A DNA stretch of 64,000 nt, taken from the NCBI GenBank assembly GCA_002391235.1, contig DGRX01000026.1, positions 1 through 64,000 of the forward strand. Reading direction: 5' to 3'. This document shows positions 45,571 through 52,813 of the stretch, one piece after another (the stretch's first letter is position 1; each line of letters opens with the position of its first letter). The notes below the pieces were generated by a model. That model was not told where the DNA came from and ran no database searches. It was given only the letters and a program-made list of their open reading frames with translations. The stretch is from Treponema sp. UBA4377. GTDB taxonomy: Bacteria > Spirochaetota > Spirochaetia > Treponematales > Treponemataceae. Both the position numbers and the translations under genes were made by a program.

Positions 45571-45944
45571 GACGCCTTTCCGCCGGCGGCTGTGATGTCG
45601 GCAATCCACTTGTCGGCATCGGCCTTGCTCAAGCCCTCTTTGAGGACCTTCGGGGCGCCTTCAACCAAAGCCTTGGCTTCGCCAAGTCCGAGGTTTGTAA
45701 GAGCCTTAACGGCCTTGATAACGCCAATCTTCTTGGCGGCGTCGAATGAATCCAAGCTAACAGCGAATTCTGTCTGCTCGTCCTCGGCGGCGGCGCCAGC
45801 GGCTCCAGCGGCGGGACCGGCGGCTACGGCTACAGCGGCTGTTACGCCGAACTTCTCTTCCATAGCCTTTACGAGTTCTGAGGCTTCCAGAACGCTCATT
45901 GACGCGATCGCGTCCAAAATCTGATCATTTGTCAAAGCTGCCAT
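45561..45944 (-). CDS. rplL: Ribosomal protein L7/L12
   Basis: A 127-aa stalk protein that recruits translation GTPases. N-terminal dimer domain (NDQILDAIASMSVLEASELV), Ala/Gly-rich hinge (residues ~38-55) and C-terminal domain with KIGVIKAVKALTNLGLGEAK. The stop codon lies inside a 13-bp hairpin. Confidence 0.98.
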   Translation of the reverse strand: MAALTNDQILDAIASMSVLEASELVKAMEEKFGVTAAVAVAAGPAAGAAGAAAEDEQTEFAVSLDSFDAAKKIGVIKAVKALTNLGLGEAKALVEGAPKVLKEGLSKADADKWIADITAAGGKASKK

Positions 45945-46105
45945 ATTGTCTTCTCCATAATAGTTAATATTCGCTGCGGAAATCCGCCGCGGCCAAAAGC
46001 CCTTCCAAGAAAGGCCCTTGAGCTTTTATCCGCAGACAGTCGACAGCTGATGAAGCCTGACTGCGGAATTTTTAAGAAACCGCAAAGAGCGGTTCTAAAA
46101 ATGCG
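45945..46105 (-). promoter_or_regulatory. Structured spacer between rplJ and rplL
   Basis: The 161-nt spacer begins with AACCGC-TCTTT-GCGGTT on the minus strand, directly after the rplJ stop, and contains GC-rich pairing segments (GGGCC...GGCC, CCGCGGCGG). It probably balances rplL translation or stability; no promoter was found. Confidence 0.4.
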
Positions 46106-46699
46106 TTAGTTTGCCGCGGGAGCTTCGGCCGCGGGAGCTGCGGGAGCTGCGGGAGCCTCAGCGGCAGGAGCGGGCGCGGCCGCGGGGGCGTCGCCTTCCT
46201 TGGATTTTTTGTCAACATAAGCCTGCAATGTGGCGGCGAGCTTTTGGGCAGGGCCGTTGATGGCAGACATAAGCATTGCGATAAGCTGCTTTTTGCCGGG
46301 AACCTTTGAGTAGGCCTCGATCTTGGCAACATCGTAAATCTCTTTGTTGACCAAAGCGCCCTTTACCTTAAGAGCGGGGGCTTCTTTAGCGAAGTCGAAC
46401 AAAACCTTGGCTGTCTCGTTTGAGTCCTCTTTGGCCATGGCGATAGCCGTGGGGCCTGTAAGGTATTCGGCAACGTCCTTAATGTCCATGCCTTCAAACG
46501 CGATGCGGGCAAAGTTGTTCTTGATGACCTTAATCGCGGAATTCTTTTCGCGAAGCTTTCCGCGCAAGGCTGTGATTTGCTCAACAGTCAAGCCGCGATA
46601 ATCCGCGAAAATAAAGTCGTTGTATTCGCCGAGAGTTTTCTTGGCGGCTTCGATAGCGGCTGTTTTGGCCGGCTGAATTGTCTTTGAACGAACTGCCAT
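46106..46699 (-). CDS. rplJ: Ribosomal protein L10
   Basis: A 197-aa protein anchoring the L7/L12 stalk. The N-terminal RNA-binding domain (EYNDFIFADYRGLTVEQITA) and helix for L12 binding are present; the last ~25 residues are an Ala/Pro/Glu tail. It starts 3 nt after the rplA stop, so the usual L10 mRNA leader is absent here. Confidence 0.97.
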   Translation of the reverse strand: MAVRSKTIQPAKTAAIEAAKKTLGEYNDFIFADYRGLTVEQITALRGKLREKNSAIKVIKNNFARIAFEGMDIKDVAEYLTGPTAIAMAKEDSNETAKVLFDFAKEAPALKVKGALVNKEIYDVAKIEAYSKVPGKKQLIAMLMSAINGPAQKLAATLQAYVDKKSKEGDAPAAAPAPAAEAPAAPAAPAAEAPAAN

Positions 46700-46702
46700 T
46701 TT

Positions 46703-47383
46703 TTACTCCTCGTCCTTGTGGTTGATCCAAACGCCGGGGCCCATGGAAGAGCTGATTGAAATAGTGCGGATGTAGTCGGCAGAAGCGTCTGACGGCTTTT
46801 TGCGCTCGATTTCAGAAATCAACGCGTCGATGTTCTGGGCAATCTTTTCAGCGTCCATAGAAACCTTGCCTACGGCAATGTGAACAATGCCTGTTTTGTC
46901 GGCGCGGTATTCCGTGCGACCCTTCTTAAGCTCGCCGATGGCGGCTGTGATGTCGTTTGTAACGGTTCCAGTCTTGGGGTTGGGCATCAAGCCTTTGCGG
47001 CCCAAAACCATACCCAAGCGGCCAACGTCTTTCATCATGTCGGGAGTGGCGACGGCGATGTCAAAGTCAAGCCAGCCGCCCTTTACCTTGTCGATGTACT
47101 CAGTTGAACCGGCGAAAGCGGCTCCAGCGTCCAAGGCTTCCTGAACGCGGTCTTCCTTACAGAATACCAAAACCTTCTTTTCGCCCTTAAACTGGTTGGG
47201 GAACACCAATGTGTCGCGGACAGTGGCGTTCTTGCCCAACTTAAGGTTTACGTGGGCTTCCACTGTTTCGTCGAACTTGGCGAACTTCATGTCCTGAACC
47301 ATTTTAACGGCTGTCGGAACGTCGTATTTTTTTGTAAGATCGTATTTGGCCGCGGCCGCGCGGTAATTCTTTCCGTGTTTCAT
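46703..47383 (-). CDS. rplA: Ribosomal protein L1
   Basis: A 226-aa protein of the L1 stalk: AVKMVQDMKFAKFDETVEAH, VLGRKGLMPNPKTGTVTNDI. In other bacteria L1 represses its own operon by binding the rplK leader; here a suitable hairpin precedes rplK. The start directly abuts the rplK stop. Confidence 0.98.
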   Translation of the reverse strand: MKHGKNYRAAAAKYDLTKKYDVPTAVKMVQDMKFAKFDETVEAHVNLKLGKNATVRDTLVFPNQFKGEKKVLVFCKEDRVQEALDAGAAFAGSTEYIDKVKGGWLDFDIAVATPDMMKDVGRLGMVLGRKGLMPNPKTGTVTNDITAAIGELKKGRTEYRADKTGIVHIAVGKVSMDAEKIAQNIDALISEIERKKPSDASADYIRTISISSSMGPGVWINHKDEE

Positions 47384-47815
47384 TTAGGCCTCCACCTCGA
47401 CGCCCATGCTGCGAGCGGTTCCGGCTACGATTTTCTTCGCGGCCTCAAGGTCGTTCGCGTTGATGTCGGGCATCTTTGTCTTTGCGATTTCTTCAAGCTG
47501 CGCCTTGGTAAGCTTTCCTACCTTGTCGCGGAGCGGATTCGCGGAACCCTTTTCCAACTTGAGGGCCTTCTTGATAAGAACGGCGGCTGGAGGGGTTTTA
47601 AGGATGAATGTGTAAGACTTGTCTTTGTAAACAGTAAGAACGACCGGGATGATAAGTCCCTTTTCCATTTTCTTGGTTCTGTCGTTGAATTCCTGTACAA
47701 ATTTTGGAGCGCTTACACCATGAGGGCCCAATGCGGGTCCAATCGGCGGGGCCGGTGTCGCAGCGCCAGCGGGGCACTGAAGTTTGATGACAGCGGTTAC
47801 TTCTTTCTTTGCCAT
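47384..47815 (-). CDS. rplK: Ribosomal protein L11
   Basis: A 143-aa protein at the GTPase centre: KLQCPAGAATPAPPIGPALG, GPHGVSAPKFVQEFNDRT. The usual N-terminal Gln in the PAGQA-type motif is replaced by Ala. AGGAG lies before the ATG. Confidence 0.98.
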   Translation of the reverse strand: MAKKEVTAVIKLQCPAGAATPAPPIGPALGPHGVSAPKFVQEFNDRTKKMEKGLIIPVVLTVYKDKSYTFILKTPPAAVLIKKALKLEKGSANPLRDKVGKLTKAQLEEIAKTKMPDINANDLEAAKKIVAGTARSMGVEVEA

Positions 47816-47943
47816 TTTGTGTATCTCCTAAATTGGTATTAGCGGAACGTAGAAGTCCAACGGACGAGCGTTCCTCCCAAAAACGGCTGTTTAAGCGGAA
47901 AACCGGAAATAGCGGCCGGATTTTCCACGGGCTTTTTTAAGCC
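47816..47943 (-). promoter_or_regulatory. Structured rplK leader, possible L1-binding site
   Basis: On the minus strand GGGCTT-AAAA-AAGCCC follows the nusG stop, then a GGAAAA-T-CCGG...CCGG-TTTTCC arm. Nearest to rplK stands GGAACG...CGTTCC enclosing GTCC-GTT-GGAC with unequal internal loops (47844-47874 on the plus strand). The two-stem form with an asymmetric loop is the type L1 recognises in L11-L1 operon leaders. Inference only. Confidence 0.4.
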
Positions 47944-48504
47944 CTAAATCGCCTTCTCCACCTGAGTCATGCTAAGCTCAACAGGAGTGGCGCGGCCAAA
48001 GATTTGGACATTGACCGTAAGCTTTTCTTTTTCGTCGTCAATCGCGTCGATAGATCCGCTAAAATCCTTAAAGGGACCGTCGATAATCTTGACCGTGTCG
48101 CCAATGGCGTAGGTCTGCTTAATGCGAGCGGGCCTTTCGCCCTTAATCTCGCCGGAACGCATCAAGATATTCTTGGCTTCGTCGATTGAAATCGGGCGCG
48201 GACGCTCGTTGGGAGCTGTTCCAACAAAGCCTGAAACGCCTTGAATATGACGAATTTTATTGCAAGTTTCTTTCCAACCCAAATCGGGCAAATCGAGCTC
48301 GGCCATGATGTAGCCGGGGAGAATCTTGTTTTTGCGGGACTTTTTCTTTCCGTCCTTAATCTCAACAAGCTCTTCCTCGGGAACTTTTATGCTTTTTACA
48401 ATGTCTGAACTAAGCTCGCCGGCCTCCAGCTTTTGCTGGATTACGCGGCTCACCTTGCCTTCATAACCTGTGTAGGTTTGAACAATGTACCACTCGTTTG
48501 CCAT
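47944..48504 (-). CDS. nusG: Transcription termination/antitermination factor NusG
   Basis: A 186-aa protein. NGN domain (MANEWYIVQTYTGYEGKVSR; GYIMAELDLP) binds RNA polymerase; a KOW domain at the end (GDTVKIIDGPFKDFSGSID) binds S10 or Rho in homologues. An insertion rich in Lys (EEELVEIKDGKKKSRKNKIL) sits between them. It follows secE by 9 nt. Confidence 0.97.
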   Translation of the reverse strand: MANEWYIVQTYTGYEGKVSRVIQQKLEAGELSSDIVKSIKVPEEELVEIKDGKKKSRKNKILPGYIMAELDLPDLGWKETCNKIRHIQGVSGFVGTAPNERPRPISIDEAKNILMRSGEIKGERPARIKQTYAIGDTVKIIDGPFKDFSGSIDAIDDEKEKLTVNVQIFGRATPVELSMTQVEKAI

Positions 48505-48513
48505 TTTTGGTCC

Positions 48514-48696
48514 TTATTTCATCAAGAGGCGGAAAAGCGCGGTAAATCCTAAATCAAGCGCTCCAAGAACAACAGAAACAATAATGGTAGAAACAACAAC
48601 TACCCTAACGCTTGACCAAACCTGCTCTTTTGACGGCCAAACTACAAGCTTGAGTTCGTGGACGCAATCTTTAAAGAAATTAGAAACTTTTGCCAT
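48514..48696 (-). CDS. secE: Preprotein translocase subunit SecE
   Basis: A 60-aa single-helix SecE: short amphipathic segment FFKDCVHELKLVVWPSKEQV, then a membrane helix VVVVSTIIVSVVLGALDLGF. Minimal one-helix form. It lies between trnW and nusG, the common arrangement. Confidence 0.95.
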   Translation of the reverse strand: MAKVSNFFKDCVHELKLVVWPSKEQVWSSVRVVVVSTIIVSVVLGALDLGFTALFRLLMK

Positions 48697-48723
48697 ATCA
48701 TCCTCAATTACTATACAAAGTCA

Positions 48724-48796
48724 CAGGGCGGGCAGGACTTGAACCCGCGACAGCCGGTTTTGGAGACCGGTGCTCTACCAACTGAACTACCGCCCT
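48724..48796 (-). tRNA. trnW: tRNA-Trp (anticodon CCA)
   Basis: A 73-nt cloverleaf on the minus strand: acceptor AGGGCGG / CCGCCCT, discriminator G, anticodon stem CCGGT / ACCGG with loop CTCCAAA, T-loop TTCAAGT. CCA is not encoded. It sits between rpmG and secE. Confidence 0.97.
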
Positions 48797-48864
48797 AAAT
48801 ATATTCGGATTTCGAGACCTCAAAAGGCCCCAAAGTCCGCGAGCTTTGCAAAGCAAAACTCGTT

Positions 48865-48900
48865 AAAAATCAAATAAAAACGAAATTTTATTTGATTTTT
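48865..48900 (-). terminator. 15-bp perfect A/T-rich hairpin over the rpmG stop
   Basis: AAAAATCAAATAAAA (48865-48879) and TTTTATTTGATTTTT (48886-48900) with loop ACGAAA. On the minus strand the stem begins inside the last rpmG codons and ends in T-rich sequence, so it could terminate weakly or shield the mRNA end before trnW. Confidence 0.55.
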
Positions 48901-49064
48901 GTTTCTTTGTGCAAGGTGTGCTTGCGCTCAAAAGGACAGTACTTCTTAAGCTCAAGCTTTCCCTGGATGTTCTTGCGGTTCTTTGAAGTTGTGTAATTCT
49001 TGCGCTTGCACTCTGAGCACTGCAAGGCGATGAGTTCTACCGCTCCCTTTTTCTTGCTTCCCAT
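48888..49064 (-). CDS. rpmG: Ribosomal protein L33
   Basis: A 58-aa 50S protein from ATG at 49064: MGSKKKGAVELIALQCSECK, then YTTSKNRKN, and KKYCPFERKHTLHKE. The first CxxC pair (CSEC) is present but the second reads CPFERKHT, lacking the last Cys, so zinc binding may be weakened. It lies between trnT and trnW. Confidence 0.95.
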   Translation of the reverse strand: MGSKKKGAVELIALQCSECKRKNYTTSKNRKNIQGKLELKKYCPFERKHTLHKETKIK

Positions 49065-49092
49065 ATATTTCTCCTATACTAAAGTCTGTGAC

Positions 49093-49165
49093 AGCCCCCG
49101 TGCGGGATCGAACCGCAGACCTCAGCCTTACCATGGCTGCGCTCTACCGGCTGAGCTACAAGGGC
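49093..49165 (-). tRNA. trnT: tRNA-Thr (anticodon GGT)
   Basis: A 73-nt cloverleaf on the minus strand: acceptor GCCCTTG / CGGGGGC, D-arm GCTC...GAGC, anticodon stem CAGCC / GGCTG with loop ATGGTAA, T-loop TTCGATC, discriminator T. It is the first gene of the large leftward block. Confidence 0.96.
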
Positions 49166-49189
49166 AGTTATCGCAATGATAGTTTAGTG

Positions 49190-49218
49190 AGTTTATTGAA
49201 ATTTTGAAATTGTGTCAA
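49190..49218 (-). promoter_or_regulatory. Promoter of trnT and the leftward block
   Basis: TTGACA (plus 49213-49218), 17 nt, TAAACT (49190-49195) on the minus strand, ending 24 nt before the tRNA-Thr 5' end. Confidence 0.7.
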
Positions 49219-49487
49219 GGGAATTCGAGGGATTTTTTTTACGATTTTTCGGCTTTTTTAAAGAAGAGCAAGCCCGCGGCGGGTTCCGGACGTGTTTGAG
49301 CGCGAGGCGGCAAAAGCGCGCGGCGCCAAAAGAGAGGCGGCGTGATAATGAACTATGACAGCGTCACCAGCGTAAAGCGCTCCAACTGCTGAACGCGGCG
49401 CAAAAGCTATTGGAATACAAAAAGGCTTCCGGCGAATTAATCTCGTTGGACACAACTTCCGCCTTTAGCAGATAATTTTTGTTATTA
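49219..49487 (+). pseudogene. Possible degraded coding remnant
   Basis: No intact gene is seen. Two short plus-strand stretches look protein-like but lie in different frames with stops: one reads FEREAAKARGAKREAA (about 49289-49339), the other, 49359-49475, ends ALQLLNAAQKLLEYKK...DTTSAFSR. A sequence GCAAGCCCGCGGCGGG near 49268 recalls the short repeat of rsmE/der. Could be a frameshifted gene remnant or chance. Confidence 0.25.
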
Positions 49488-49516
49488 TTGCGCAAAATCG
49501 CGATTCTTGTTATTAT
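49488..49516 (+). promoter_or_regulatory. Promoter of the diguanylate cyclase gene
   Basis: TTGCGC (49488-49493), 17 nt, TATTAT (49511-49516); the GAAAGG ribosome site and ATG at 49538 follow. Confidence 0.6.
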
Positions 49517-49537
49517 AGAAGAAAGGCAAGCCAAGAA

Positions 49538-50890
49538 ATGAAAGTGAATCTAAAAAAAATCAGCTTCCTTTTTCTCGCTTTGATTCTAGCCCTGAGCGCC
49601 GTTCTAATCGTCAGCGTAATAAAGGTTCCGCTCCTATTCCAAAATTTTGCCAAAAACACGATGCAGTCGCAAAAAATCGCCCAGGCCGCGGTGAGCTTGC
49701 AGGAAGCCTCGGACTATTTGACCAACGAATCCAGGCTTTTTACCATCACAGGCGACTGGAGCCATCTTGAGAATTATTTTGTCGAAATAGACGAAACAAA
49801 AAGGCGCGAAAAAGCCCTTGAAGAAATCAAGGCCGCAGGAGCGATAGAAAAATCCGCCAGCTACCTTGAACAAGCGATGAACGAGTCTAAAAAGCTTGAA
49901 GAGCTTGAATACAAGGCGATGAAACTTGTCATCCTTGCAAAGGGCTACGACAAAACCCCTTCATACAAGGTTCCGGCCGCGGTGGAAAACGCCCAGCTTT
50001 CCGACCAAGAAAAGGCCCTAGACTTTAACACAAAAATGGCGACCGCTTGGCTCATTTTGTTTTCGGACAAATACTTTTCGATGAAAAACGCCATTTCAAA
50101 CTACAGGGCCAACGCGGTTGAAGAAATCTTTAACCACGCCAGCGTGCTTAACAGGAACAACGCCGAAAACCTTGAGGCGACCCTTACCAGAACTTTTTTC
50201 GAAATAATTTTAATCGTTGTCTTTTCTTTGGCCTTTTTCCTAATCATAATATTCTTTGTTATAAAATCGCTTTACGGCTTTATCGACAACATCAAAAACA
50301 AGCAAAAGCTGCAAGCGACTCGAACAACCGAATTGGAGCTGTTAAGGGAAACTTACAACGAAATGTTCGAGATCGCGACGAAAAACGAAAACTATTTGCG
50401 CCGACAAGCGGAACACGATGAATTGACCGGCCTTATAAACAGAACAGCGTTCAAGGCGATTCTAAAGGCGCTTAAAGAATCCAACGAAAGCGTGGCTTTT
50501 ATCATGCTTGACGTTGACAAATTTAAAGAAATAAACGACGAGTACGGCCACACTGTCGGCGACAAAGTACTGAAGACTGTGGCTCAAATTTTGGAATCAA
50601 GCTTCCGCTCAACTGATTACGCAGCCCGCCTTGGCGGAGACGAATTTGCCGTAGTGCTTTCAAAGTGCGACGACAACTTGCAAAAAACAAAGCGCGTGAT
50701 TTCCGCAAAAATAGAAACGCTATTTAAAAAGCTTGAAGAAAAATGCCAGAACGACATTCCGCGCACAACTCTTAGCTGCGGAATCGCAATCAGCAAAAGC
50801 GGCTGGAACGAAAGCCTAATCGAAAAGGCAGACGCAGCCCTTTACGAAATCAAGCGCGCCGGCCGCAACGGCTACAAGTTTGCGGAATAA
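49538..50890 (+). CDS. Membrane-bound diguanylate cyclase (GGDEF)
   Basis: A 450-aa protein. A membrane helix at about residues 7-28, an extracytoplasmic helical sensor segment to about 220, a second helix at about 222-245, a short coiled linker, then a GGDEF domain from about residue 290 (HDELTGLINRTAF). The active-site loop is GGDEF near residue 366, preceded by RSTD, a product-inhibition (RxxD) site. It should make the second messenger c-di-GMP in response to an envelope signal; the ligand is unknown. It faces the convergent Rsm22-like gene. Confidence 0.92.
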   Translation: MKVNLKKISFLFLALILALSAVLIVSVIKVPLLFQNFAKNTMQSQKIAQAAVSLQEASDYLTNESRLFTITGDWSHLENYFVEIDETKRREKALEEIKAAGAIEKSASYLEQAMNESKKLEELEYKAMKLVILAKGYDKTPSYKVPAAVENAQLSDQEKALDFNTKMATAWLILFSDKYFSMKNAISNYRANAVEEIFNHASVLNRNNAENLEATLTRTFFEIILIVVFSLAFFLIIIFFVIKSLYGFIDNIKNKQKLQATRTTELELLRETYNEMFEIATKNENYLRRQAEHDELTGLINRTAFKAILKALKESNESVAFIMLDVDKFKEINDEYGHTVGDKVLKTVAQILESSFRSTDYAARLGGDEFAVVLSKCDDNLQKTKRVISAKIETLFKKLEEKCQNDIPRTTLSCGIAISKSGWNESLIEKADAALYEIKRAGRNGYKFAE

Positions 50891-50919
50891 AGGACAACGA
50901 CAATGGCGCAAAACGCGCG

Positions 50920-52476
50920 CTAAATCTCCACAATCAAGGCGCCGGTCTTTGCGTCGCGCCGCGGGCGGGAATCGCGTTCACGGCTGGAACTTCTTCCGCG
51001 CGAACCTAAATCGCTTTCCTGACTAGGACTGCGGCGGCCGCTTTTTGGGCTTGCCAAAACTTTTTTCCGACTAAAACGCGCGGCGGCCTTGGACTTGCCA
51101 ATAGTCTCGGCTCCGCTCTTGGGCGTAAAATCATTTTCAACTTCAAGCAAGTCGCCGGAGTAAACCCGCTTGCCGCCTTTTGACAGCGCCAAAACAAGGC
51201 CTTGCTCCGAGCAAGCGTAGTGGCCAACGCGCGGCTTTTGTCCTTCGCGCTCTGGCGGCAGGCGGATAATGTCGGAAGCCACGCGCAAAAGGCCGCCGCT
51301 TTTTGGGCTTGCCTGCGCTTCCCGCGCGGCGCAAGCAGTATCAGTTGCGGCGACTTTTTCCAGACCAGAAAGGCCGCCGCTTCTTGGGCTTGCAAAAGAT
51401 TTTTTTTCGTCCACGGTTTTTGGGCTTGCGTCCGATTCACGCGTACCGCAATTCTTGGGCTTGCAAGCAATCTCGGCGCTGGCTAGGACAAACGAAATGA
51501 CCGCGCGCTCTTTGGGAATGCCGGCCTTGGCCGAAAGCGCCAAAAGCTTTTTGGGAGCGTCGTCGGTGTCAAAGGCAAAGTTGCACCACTTGCCGTTGGC
51601 GCCGCCTTTTCCGGCGCGCCGGCCGTCCATCGGGCAACTTTGCTGGTGCGGGCACGGAGCCAGCGCGAACAAGCCGCGCCTGATAAATGCGTCGCGCATA
51701 AGCGAAACAAAACGCGCCGAGTTTGGCGTTCCTGGCTCGGCCAAGAAAACCGCAGGGCCGCTTCTATCGTTTGCCGCGCTTCCTTCGCTTGCAGCGCGCC
51801 CTTCGTTTGCCGGGCCGCTTTCAAAATCCAAATACTTAAAAAGCGCCTGCGAATATTTCTTTGCAAGGTAATCCGGCGGCTCGCCTCCGCGGCTTTGCAA
51901 AAGTTCGTTGAACATGTTGGCGCAAGTCACAAAGCGAGCCTTTTCTTTTACCGCGGTTCCAAGAGGGCCTTTGACGCGGACGATTTTCCACGGCTCGCCG
52001 CCTGTCGCCGCCGCGACTGACAAAAAGATTTCCTCGCCCAAAGAAAGCGCCAGCTGCGAAATGTCCATCACATACCAGACAAGCTTTTTTTGCCGCAAGT
52101 CGGGGCGGGCCAGCCAAAGCGCGCAAGGCAAAGTCAAAGGCCCGCTACCGATGTCAAGGCAAACGCCGCCGCCGCTCAAAAAGCCAAAGTCAAGGTTGGA
52201 AAAAAGGCGCGCAAGGCGGACAAGGTTCCACCACATAAAGTAGCGGACGTAGGAGGCCAAAAAAGTTTTTTCGTTCATGTAGCCCAGGCGGCGCGAGCCG
52301 CGGTCGTCGGTCATTTGATGGCTAAGCTCGCGGATAATTTTTGGAAGCGCGACAAGCTGCTTGGAGTTTGCCGGCATCGCGGACTGCGCGATTTGGTCAA
52401 AGTCCCGCAAAACTTTTTGGGCGTCGTCGGGAAGATTCTTAATGTCAAAAAGGCTTTGAACGATTTTTGTCGCCAT
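50920..52476 (-). CDS. Rsm22-like ribosomal-RNA methyltransferase-type protein with inserts
   Basis: A 518-aa protein. The N-terminal part has a methyltransferase fold (CLDIGSGPLTLPCALWLARP near residue 107) and the family-type cysteine segment CPHQQSCPMDGR...WCNF (about 270-295), characteristic of Rsm22-type proteins, which may bind a metal cluster and act in small-subunit assembly. From about residue 340 to 500 the sequence becomes low-complexity, with repeated ASPKSGG/ASPRSGG units derived from the short GC-rich DNA repeat, and ends in Arg/Ser-rich text. The last conserved piece, VGHYACSEQGLVLAL, lies between the inserts. Last gene of the ptsI operon. Confidence 0.72.
   Translation of the reverse strand: MATKIVQSLFDIKNLPDDAQKVLRDFDQIAQSAMPANSKQLVALPKIIRELSHQMTDDRGSRRLGYMNEKTFLASYVRYFMWWNLVRLARLFSNLDFGFLSGGGVCLDIGSGPLTLPCALWLARPDLRQKKLVWYVMDISQLALSLGEEIFLSVAAATGGEPWKIVRVKGPLGTAVKEKARFVTCANMFNELLQSRGGEPPDYLAKKYSQALFKYLDFESGPANEGRAASEGSAANDRSGPAVFLAEPGTPNSARFVSLMRDAFIRRGLFALAPCPHQQSCPMDGRRAGKGGANGKWCNFAFDTDDAPKKLLALSAKAGIPKERAVISFVLASAEIACKPKNCGTRESDASPKTVDEKKSFASPRSGGLSGLEKVAATDTACAAREAQASPKSGGLLRVASDIIRLPPEREGQKPRVGHYACSEQGLVLALSKGGKRVYSGDLLEVENDFTPKSGAETIGKSKAAARFSRKKVLASPKSGRRSPSQESDLGSRGRSSSRERDSRPRRDAKTGALIVEI
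51045..51464 (-). repeat. Five copies of the GCAAGCCCAA repeat core
   Basis: Cores TTGGGCTTGC lie at 51045-51054, 51303-51312, 51384-51393, 51420-51429 and 51455-51464 on the plus strand. The best copies extend to GCAAGCCCAAGAAGCGGCGG on the minus strand and are translated Ala-Ser-Pro-Arg/Lys-Ser-Gly-Gly. All have the same orientation. Confidence 0.75.
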
Positions 52477-52495
52477 AAAGGGCGGCCCCCTTAAT

Positions 52496-52813
52496 TTATT
52501 GTCTGAATTTTCTTAGCGCGAAAAACGCTTCGGTCAATTCGCGGCGGGCGCTCCTGATTTGGCCAAGCAAGTCGGCGGACTTTTCAAAGGCCTCGGACTC
52601 GCTTATGATTTGGCCGCGCGCGCCTTCTATCGTGAATTTTTTTTGGTAAATCAAATGCTTCATTCGCAAAATGATTTCCATATCCTTTTGGCTGTAGAGG
52701 CGGCGGCCGCCCAAATCTTTTTTTGGCGCGATGCCGGGAACAACTTCTTCCCAGTAGCGCAAGACATGCTGCTTTACGCCGGCAATCTCTTCCACTTGGC
52801 CAATCGTGTACAT
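52496..52813 (-). CDS. MerR-family regulator
   Basis: A 105-aa protein: winged helix-turn-helix of MerR type (MYTIGQVEEIAGVKQHVLRY, then GGRRLYSQKDMEIILRMKHL) followed by a helical dimerisation segment. It lacks a ligand-binding domain with cysteines. The ATG overlaps the der TGA (TGATG). Its target is unknown. Confidence 0.85.
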   Translation of the reverse strand: MYTIGQVEEIAGVKQHVLRYWEEVVPGIAPKKDLGGRRLYSQKDMEIILRMKHLIYQKKFTIEGARGQIISESEAFEKSADLLGQIRSARRELTEAFFALRKFRQ

